From the NCBI RefSeq assembly GCF_001813295.1, contig NZ_KV812034.1, forward strand, positions 46,122 to 110,121: 64,000 bases of DNA, written 5' to 3'. The number at the start of each line of letters is the position of its first letter. Positions within the stretch are counted from its first letter, which is position 1. Source of the DNA: Streptococcus sp. HMSC072G04 (GTDB taxonomy: Bacteria; Bacillota; Bacilli; Lactobacillales; Streptococcaceae). The translations under genes and the position numbers were made by a program. The notes under the pieces were generated by a model. It made no database searches. It saw only the letters and a list, made by a program, of their open reading frames with translations, and was not told the origin of the DNA. This document shows, one piece after another, positions 57,833-64,000 of this stretch.

Positions 57833-58465
57833 TTATTTATTTTGCCAAGTTTCTTGGTTTTCCTTGAAACGGTGCAACAACTCTAAACCTTCAGAAGTGA
57901 TGTAACCTTGTTCTTCTGCCAAATGAATCAATTCTGTATAGTTAGACAAGGTTTCAAGTTGAACGCCAGCTTCCGCAAATTTCTTATCGGCTTTCTCCAA
58001 TTGGTAGGTGAAGATAGCTACCACACCAAGGACATCCGCTCCTTCACGCTTGGCAGCTGCGACAGCATCCAAGACAGACCCACCGGTAGAAATCAAATCT
58101 TCCACTACGACCATCTTTTGACCTTGTGGAACACGGCCTTCAATTTGGTTCCCAGCACCATGGTCTTTTGGTTTGCTACGAATGTAGGCAAATGGCAAAT
58201 TCATCTTGTCTGCAATGATAGCACCATGAGGAATCCCCGCAGTTGCAGTTCCTGCAATCACTTCTACTTCAGGGAAAGCTTCCTTGATTTTATCTACAAA
58301 TCCATTTTCGATCAAGGTACGCGTTTCAGGATAAGCAAGAGTTACACGGTTATCTGTATAAATAGGGGATTTGATCCCAGATGCCCAAGTAAAAGGTTCT
58401 TCTGGTTTCAAATAAACCGCTTCGATTTTCAAAAGATGGCTAGCAATATCTTTAGCTAATGACAT
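57833..58465 (-). CDS. pyrE: Orotate phosphoribosyltransferase
   Basis: 210 residues. Converts orotate and PRPP to [20 protein letters not shown] is the PRPP loop; [12 protein letters not shown] and [15 protein letters not shown] are the orotate-side and catalytic loop segments. 65 nt after pyrF, behind AAAAGGAG. Confidence 0.95.
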   Translation of the reverse strand: MSLAKDIASHLLKIEAVYLKPEEPFTWASGIKSPIYTDNRVTLAYPETRTLIENGFVDKIKEAFPEVEVIAGTATAGIPHGAIIADKMNLPFAYIRSKPKDHGAGNQIEGRVPQGQKMVVVEDLISTGGSVLDAVAAAKREGADVLGVVAIFTYQLEKADKKFAEAGVQLETLSNYTELIHLAEEQGYITSEGLELLHRFKENQETWQNK

Positions 58466-58500
58466 GACGACTCCTTTTTACGATTTTAATCATATACGAA

Positions 58501-58521
58501 TTAAATCAATCATTGATTTAA
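58501..58521. repeat. Perfect palindrome in the pyrF-pyrE gap
   Basis: TTAAATCAAT, one C, ATTGATTTAA: 10-bp arms. It lies directly upstream of pyrE and could act on RNA stability or as a protein site. Confidence 0.5.
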
Positions 58522-58530
58522 ATAACAACA

Positions 58531-59268
58531 TTACAGGTTAGTGAATAGTTTAGGGAAGGCCCTATCGGGCTTCCCTAAACTATTCCACTGTCTCTTAATT
58601 TCATGGTAAGCGTCCCATGGGTTTTCCGCTTGGATGATTGGACGTCCAACGACAATATAGTCAGATCCAATTTTATGGGCTTCTTGTGGCGTCATGACCC
58701 GTTTTTGGTCGCCGATTTCAGCTCCAGCAGGACGAATCCCTGGTGTGACACAGACAAAGTCTGATGAAGTAGCATCCTTGATCAAGGCTACTTCATGGGC
58801 TGAACAGACAACGCCATCCAAGCCTGCTTCTTGGGCCTTGCGGGCATAATTAACTACAGATTCTTGGACCGTTGTTTGGATGTTTTGGCAATCACGCATG
58901 TCTTCTTCACTGGTAGAAGTCAACTGGGTCACGGCTACCAATTTAGCTCCTTCACCAAGAGCTGCCTTGGCTTCGCGCATCATCTCTACACCACCGGCTG
59001 CGTGGACCGTCACCATATCTACTCCGAAAGTCCCCAGTACGGACATAGCTGATTTGACTGTATTTGGGATATCATGCAATTTTAAATCAAGGAAAATACT
59101 GTGTCCAAGCCCTTTGAGGTAATGTACAATTTCAGGACCAACTGCATAGAAAAATTCCATTCCGATTTTTACAAATAATTTTTCGTCTTCTGGAAAATGC
59201 TCTAAAAAGTGTTTGACATCCTCGAAAGCTGGGAAGTCAAGGGCGATAATAGGACGTTCTTCACGCAT
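58531..59268 (-). CDS. pyrF: Orotidine 5'-phosphate decarboxylase with hairpin-encoded C-terminal extension
   Basis: 245 residues. Decarboxylates OMP to UMP. The active-site K-D-K pattern is in [22 protein letters not shown] and [12 protein letters not shown] bind phosphate. The family usually ends near YHEIKRQW; here 14-16 further residues follow ([17 protein letters not shown]), and their DNA forms a 15-bp stem. Preceded by its own promoter and a PyrR-type attenuator. Confidence 0.94.
   Translation of the reverse strand: MREERPIIALDFPAFEDVKHFLEHFPEDEKLFVKIGMEFFYAVGPEIVHYLKGLGHSIFLDLKLHDIPNTVKSAMSVLGTFGVDMVTVHAAGGVEMMREAKAALGEGAKLVAVTQLTSTSEEDMRDCQNIQTTVQESVVNYARKAQEAGLDGVVCSAHEVALIKDATSSDFVCVTPGIRPAGAEIGDQKRVMTPQEAHKIGSDYIVVGRPIIQAENPWDAYHEIKRQWNSLGKPDRAFPKLFTNL
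58544..58584. repeat. Long hairpin inside the 3' end of pyrF
   Basis: AATAGTTTAGGGAAG pairs perfectly with CTTCCCTAAACTATT, with a further CCC/GGG after a one-base bulge. No T-run follows, so it is not a normal terminator. It encodes the extra C-terminal residues of PyrF. Confidence 0.75.
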
Positions 59269-59302
59269 GGATTACTCCTTTTTTGATTGATCATTTTATC
59301 TA

Positions 59303-59398
59303 CAAAAAAACCTTGCCCGAGGCAAGGTTACACGAAAATTAGGTAGGAACAACTACCATGATTCACCGTCTAGACCTTAGGAGCCTCTCTGGACTACT
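59303..59398 (-). promoter_or_regulatory. PyrR-type attenuator ahead of pyrF
   Basis: Minus strand AGTCCAGAGAGGCT (within 59373-59398) is the PyrR-binding loop of pyr leaders. A terminator CCTTGCC/GGCAAGG with T7 follows (59303-59329). The promoter TTGACT/TACAAT (59438-59443 and 59415-59420, spacing 17) overlaps the end of pyrD, so pyrF-pyrE can be transcribed apart from pyrK-pyrD. Confidence 0.85.
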
Positions 59399-59447
59399 TT
59401 AAAGGTTTTTAATTATTGTAGTACGATATTTGGGAAAAGTCAAGGAT

Positions 59448-60395
<948 letters not shown>

Positions 60396-61202
60396 CTACA
60401 TCACAATCGTACCGGTTTCAAAGACCGGTCCGTCTTCACACACGCGCTTATTGGCTGCTTGGCTTTCATTTTCCAAATGCACCACACAGGCGTAGCAAGC
60501 CCCCATCCCACAGGCCATACGCGATTCCATAGAAATGTAGGCGCGGGGATGATCATGGAATTTGGTATTGACATATTTGAGCATGCCAGGTGCTCCACAA
60601 GAATAGATAGCGTCAAACTCCTGGTCCATCTGATCAATGACCGTAGAGACATAGCCCTTAGTGCCATAAGTCCCATCGTCTGTCGTTACAGTGACATGAG
60701 CAACCTGAGAAAGCTCTTCTTCCAAAATGACGGCTTCTTTGGTCGCAAAGCCGACAACCACTTCAACTTCCACGCCTTGCTCATGGAGTTGTTTGGCCAC
60801 TTGGACCAAAGGAGGAACACCAATCCCGCCACCGATGATCAAGGCTTTCTGACCTTGGCCGAGATTGGTGAGATCAAAGCCATTTCCCTGAGGCCCCATG
60901 ACACTGAGTTTGCTACCGATTGGCAATTGGGAAAAGATAGCTGTCCCCCCACCTTCGATGCGATAGATCAAGTGACACGTCTGTGTCTCAGGATCAATCT
61001 CAGAAATTGAAATCGGACGGCGAAGGAGCTTAGACCCATCAGGTACGCGGATATGAAGGAATTGACCTGGCAGCATCTGCTCCACCATTTCCCCCTTTAA
61101 GATCATGGAATAGATGCGCGGAGCGATCTCTTCTTGAGCAACCAGCTCCATCTCCTCCATCATGATTTTGCCAAAGCGTTTTTTACAACTGTCACTGACC
61201 AT
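60396..61202 (-). CDS. pyrK: Dihydroorotate dehydrogenase electron transfer subunit
   Basis: 268 residues. FAD domain with RRPISISEID, NAD domain with GGGIGVPPLVQVAK, and a [2Fe-2S] site CGMGACYAC...C near residues 226-250. Passes electrons from PyrD to NAD+. ATG 61202 follows GAGGAT. First gene after a PyrR-type leader. Confidence 0.95.
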   Translation of the reverse strand: MVSDSCKKRFGKIMMEEMELVAQEEIAPRIYSMILKGEMVEQMLPGQFLHIRVPDGSKLLRRPISISEIDPETQTCHLIYRIEGGGTAIFSQLPIGSKLSVMGPQGNGFDLTNLGQGQKALIIGGGIGVPPLVQVAKQLHEQGVEVEVVVGFATKEAVILEEELSQVAHVTVTTDDGTYGTKGYVSTVIDQMDQEFDAIYSCGAPGMLKYVNTKFHDHPRAYISMESRMACGMGACYACVVHLENESQAANKRVCEDGPVFETGTIVM

Positions 61203-61226
61203 TGATATCCTCTTCTTTCTTTCAGC

Positions 61227-61372
61227 AAAAAAGACCTCGCAAAAGCAAGGCCCTACAAATGATCAGCTAGACACCGTCCGCTGATCTTTTTTCTGTCTTT
61301 CCTTGCAGGCCTCTCTGGACCTCTTAAAGGTTAAATTTGTCTCATTATATCGCGCTCCTTCTCGCTTGTCAA
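61227..61372 (-). promoter_or_regulatory. pyrK promoter and PyrR-type attenuator
   Basis: Minus strand consensus promoter TTGACA (61367-61372), 17-nt spacer, TATAAT (61344-61349). Then GTCCAGAGAGGCC (PyrR-binding loop, in 61301-61322), an alternative stem with ATCAGC/GCTGAT, and a terminator CCTCGC/GCAAGG with T6 (61227-61252). UMP-bound PyrR should favour termination. Confidence 0.88.
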
Positions 61373-61386
61373 GTAAAATCAGTAAC

Positions 61387-62823
61387 TCAGGAAACTTTAT
61401 GGGGGTCAAAATCTTCTGGGATCGGCTTGATGTATTGCATAGCAATTCGGTTTTCTGGATTGCGATCGACCAAGTAGAGAACCAACAAGAAGATCCATTC
61501 CAGGGGCTTCATCAGATAGTAAATGACATCCATAGCCCATTTCTTCTTGATATGTTTGGCAAAAGGATAGCCATAGCGGTCGTAATTGCGACGCAAGAAG
61601 CGATGGAATCGCGGCGTCTTTTCTTCTAGTACCTGTTCAAAGGCATTGGCGATACAGAGCTGGCGATTGACAACGACTGGATGACCGTGGCGGACGCCCA
61701 TCCGCTGGGGCTTGACAACATTTTCATGGCCACCAGCCGCAACCGTACAGAGATAATGCTCATCAATGATGAGATTTTGAGGGGGGATCTTCTGTGAGAA
61801 GGCCCAGTCAGCTGTATTGGTCCAGGCCTTGATCATGGAATCCGGTTGCTGCCCAAAGAGCATGAGAACAAGGACAACAAGGGCAAGGGTTGGAAGAGCG
61901 ATTAGGACCGCTAGCCAAGGCCAGTTACGCGACTTGTTTAAGAGCCGATGGAGCCATTGAAGTAGACGATTCTCATAGCTTATCTCTGTTCGATCTTGCT
62001 GCCACTCCTTGATACGAACCCACAAGAGATGGAAGGAATAGATCAATAAGAAAAAGGTGTGAAAACTTGCTACCTGCAGTTGATTATCAAAAACTAAGAG
62101 AAGAACCACTCCTCCTAGAATGCCACTGATGCAGAAAACATTTGCTAGTGGCGAGAGTGAATTCGCATCTCGGTAGGAATAGATAATCAAGGCTAGTAAA
62201 GTAAGAGCTGCCAGTGTAAAGAAGGTCGGATAGGCGCCAGACCAGATCAAGGCATGTTTCTGAGAATTGATCAAACTCTCACTCCAATCGTAAAAAGTCA
62301 TATCCTTGACAATGAAAATGAAAATCGCTTCGAGAAAGCAACCAAAGAGACCAAACCAAAGAACAATTGTAGGCTGTTGCTTTTTATTTTTGCTAGGCTT
62401 AGGACTAGGTGATTCTTGCCTTTCCTTCATAAGAAATGCGTCATCTTCACTTGTCTCTTCTCCTTCCTTTGGAATTCTATCTTCAAACAAATCCGGATCT
62501 TTGAGAGCTTCTTCCTCAGCTTCTTTGAACTGGAGGCTAGACCACCGACCGATCCCATAGATAATTACAAAAATATTGGGAACAAAGAGGGCTATGGTTA
62601 GACCATAGGGCAAGATCTTCATCGTAAAGGAAACGATCTCCCAAACACTAAATTGAATGAATGGATCCTTTATTGCATAGAGCGATTCACTAACAACAAA
62701 ATAAATGTAAAAGGCTAATAGAATTAGTGCATTGGTCACAAAATTGATCTGCAACAGACCGGCTGTGAAATGGGTTTCCAATCCCTTATCCTTTTTCTTA
62801 TACCAGGAAACGAGTTTTTTCAT
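61387..62823 (-). CDS. Large multi-helix membrane protein, possibly DUF6688
   Basis: 478 residues with about eight hydrophobic helices in the first two thirds and a cytosolic charged stretch (about 105-150, rich in Glu/Asp/Lys). The C-terminal part (ENVVKPQRMGVRHGHPVVVNRQL, HRFLRRNYDRYGYPFAKHI, PEDFDPHKVS) is a soluble domain like that of the DUF6688 family, though I name it with caution. Function unknown. ATG follows GAGGAG. Confidence 0.6.
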   Translation of the reverse strand: MKKLVSWYKKKDKGLETHFTAGLLQINFVTNALILLAFYIYFVVSESLYAIKDPFIQFSVWEIVSFTMKILPYGLTIALFVPNIFVIIYGIGRWSSLQFKEAEEEALKDPDLFEDRIPKEGEETSEDDAFLMKERQESPSPKPSKNKKQQPTIVLWFGLFGCFLEAIFIFIVKDMTFYDWSESLINSQKHALIWSGAYPTFFTLAALTLLALIIYSYRDANSLSPLANVFCISGILGGVVLLLVFDNQLQVASFHTFFLLIYSFHLLWVRIKEWQQDRTEISYENRLLQWLHRLLNKSRNWPWLAVLIALPTLALVVLVLMLFGQQPDSMIKAWTNTADWAFSQKIPPQNLIIDEHYLCTVAAGGHENVVKPQRMGVRHGHPVVVNRQLCIANAFEQVLEEKTPRFHRFLRRNYDRYGYPFAKHIKKKWAMDVIYYLMKPLEWIFLLVLYLVDRNPENRIAMQYIKPIPEDFDPHKVS

Positions 62824-63050
62824 AAGATCTCCTCAATCAATTTTTTACCATTCTATCAATCAGCTCCCCCCTTAATCAAGGCAAAACTGTATTTTTCCAT
62901 CAAAATCAGTCCCCAGATGGAGATTTTGTTTCCAATTTCCTATTTTTAATTATTCGATCTAGCCTACTTCCTATTACCTACCTCAGCCTGTCTTATTCTC
63001 TCATACAGTCCTTGAAAGACCATATTTTACGGGAAAAACGCGCTCTTTTA

Positions 63051-63065
63051 TGTTAAAATAAAAGC
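63051..63065 (+). promoter_or_regulatory. Extended -10 giving a leaderless LysR transcript
   Basis: TGTTAAAAT (-10 at 63054-63059), then AAAAGC and ATG 63066. No -35 match is seen. The 242-nt gap before it (62824-63065) shows nothing else clear. Confidence 0.5.
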
Positions 63066-63977
63066 ATGAGAATACAACAATTACAATACATTATCAAAAT
63101 CGTCGAAACCGGCTCTATGAATGAGGCCGCAAAACAACTCTTCATCACGCAACCTAGCCTTTCCAATGCCGTCAAGGACTTGGAAAATGAGATGGGGATT
63201 GAAATCTTTATCCGGAATCCTAAAGGGATCACTTTGACCCGCGATGGGATGGAGTTCCTCTCTTATGCCCGCCAGGTGGTGGAGCAGATCGACCTCTTGT
63301 CCGAGCGCTATAAAAATCCTGTGGGCTCTCGTGAGCTTTTCAGCGTCTCTTCACAGCACTACGCCTTCGTGGTTGAGGCCTTCGTTTCTCTCCTCAAGAA
63401 AAGCGACATGGAAAAATACGAGCTCTTCCTACGGGAGACGCGGACTTGGGAGATCATCGATGACGTTAAGAATTTCCGAAGCGAGGTTGGCGTACTCTTT
63501 TTGAATAGCTACAACCGAGATGTCCTCTCTAAGATGTTGGATGATAATCACCTGGTTGCTACCCACCTCTTTACAGCCCAGCCTCATATCTTTGTCAGCA
63601 AGACCAATCCTCTTGCCAAGAAAGAGATCGTCCACTTATCTGATCTGGAAGATTTCCCATACCTTAGCTATGACCAAGGGACCCACAACTCCTTCTACTT
63701 CTCAGAAGAGATCCTCTCTCAAGAGCATCATAAGAAATCCATCGTCGTCAGTGACCGAGCGACTCTCTTTAATCTCTTGATTGGTCTGGATGGCTACACC
63801 ATTGCGACCGGGATCCTCAACAGCAATCTCAACGGAAATAACATCGTCTCCATTCCCCTTGATATCGAAGACCCAATCGAGCTGGTCTACATCAAACATG
63901 AAAAAACAGCCCTCTCAAAAATGGGAGAAAAATTCATCGAGTACTTACTTGAGGAAGTGAAGTTTGATAAATCATGA
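63066..63977 (+). CDS. cpsY: LysR-family regulator, CpsY/MtaR-like
   Basis: 303 residues. Winged-helix start RIQQLQYIIKIVETGSMNEAAKQLFITQPSLSNAVKDLE and a LysR effector domain from about residue 90. Closely resembles streptococcal CpsY/MtaR, which controls methionine uptake and cysteine/methionine genes and cell-surface traits. Regulated target genes are not adjacent here. Confidence 0.85.
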   Translation: MRIQQLQYIIKIVETGSMNEAAKQLFITQPSLSNAVKDLENEMGIEIFIRNPKGITLTRDGMEFLSYARQVVEQIDLLSERYKNPVGSRELFSVSSQHYAFVVEAFVSLLKKSDMEKYELFLRETRTWEIIDDVKNFRSEVGVLFLNSYNRDVLSKMLDDNHLVATHLFTAQPHIFVSKTNPLAKKEIVHLSDLEDFPYLSYDQGTHNSFYFSEEILSQEHHKKSIVVSDRATLFNLLIGLDGYTIATGILNSNLNGNNIVSIPLDIEDPIELVYIKHEKTALSKMGEKFIEYLLEEVKFDKS

Positions 63978-64000
63978 CCACCCGTCAAACGGGTGGTTTG
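63977..64000 (+). terminator. Terminator of the LysR gene (cut by window edge)
   Basis: ACCACCCGT pairs with ACGGGTGGT around CAA, then TTTG at the edge. Confidence 0.75.

Overview
This window looks like the chromosome of a viridans-type Streptococcus, probably of the sanguinis/parasanguinis/mitis group. The evidence is gene order and protein families: gyrA next to srtA and ldh, parE and parC with plsY and ilvE, relQ-nadK-rluD-pta opposite a CYTH protein and prs, separate coaB and coaC genes followed by an ECF S component, and a short 4-domain ribosomal protein S1. There is no rRNA, prophage, CRISPR array or intact insertion sequence. Species cannot be fixed from reading alone.

Layout. 1-6.9 kb: a truncated ClC channel, NADH oxidase (nox), and divergent from nox a three-gene flavin operon (apbE plus two flavin reductase-type proteins), then a surface thioredoxin lipoprotein with its CcdA electron donor. 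7-19 kb: brnQ, a YdcF-type protein, a GNAT enzyme, a MATE exporter, fhs, coaB-coaC-ECF, pgm, a thioredoxin-like protein and mutY. 19-28 kb: pta-rluD-nadK-relQ (one operon), CYTH, prs, iscS-type desulfurase with two small partners, rex, radC. 28-43 kb: srtA, gyrA, ldh, NUDIX, three tRNAs, rpsA, ilvE, parC, two accessory genes lying between parC and parE, parE, plsY. 43-50.6 kb: a tandem pair of unknown small proteins, a Sua5-like protein and the leucine operon leuA-leuB-(DUF1294)-leuC-leuD with a leader peptide attenuator. 50.9-64 kb: ypmS/ypmR, pyrC, mutX, ung, a glycosyltransferase-like membrane protein, unknown membrane proteins, pyrF-pyrE and pyrK-pyrD each behind a PyrR-type attenuator, a large membrane protein and a CpsY-like LysR regulator.

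The most interesting system is the apbE operon. ApbE attaches FMN covalently to a Ser/Thr in a D-x-x-S/T-G-A-T/S motif. The last gene of the operon encodes an FMN reductase fused to a PAS-like domain and a Gly/His/Asp-rich tail that carries this motif twice (DATSGAS). ApbE here has no signal peptide, so enzyme and predicted substrate would both be cytosolic. The operon shares a cre-bearing intergenic region with nox.

Other cross-window patterns: (1) six genes (MATE, coaB, mutY, plsY, a glycosyltransferase-like gene, a LysR gene) have exactly 6 nt between a good -10 box and the ATG, which predicts leaderless mRNAs; (2) four copies of a 175-bp MITE-like repeat with imperfect terminal inverted repeats lie in intergenic gaps; (3) two copies of a hairpin-rich element closed by AACTTTCC/GGAAAGTT lie just downstream of minus-strand genes; (4) CodY-like and CcpA (cre)-like sites mark ilvE, the Sua5-like gene, nox/apbE, ldh and pgm.
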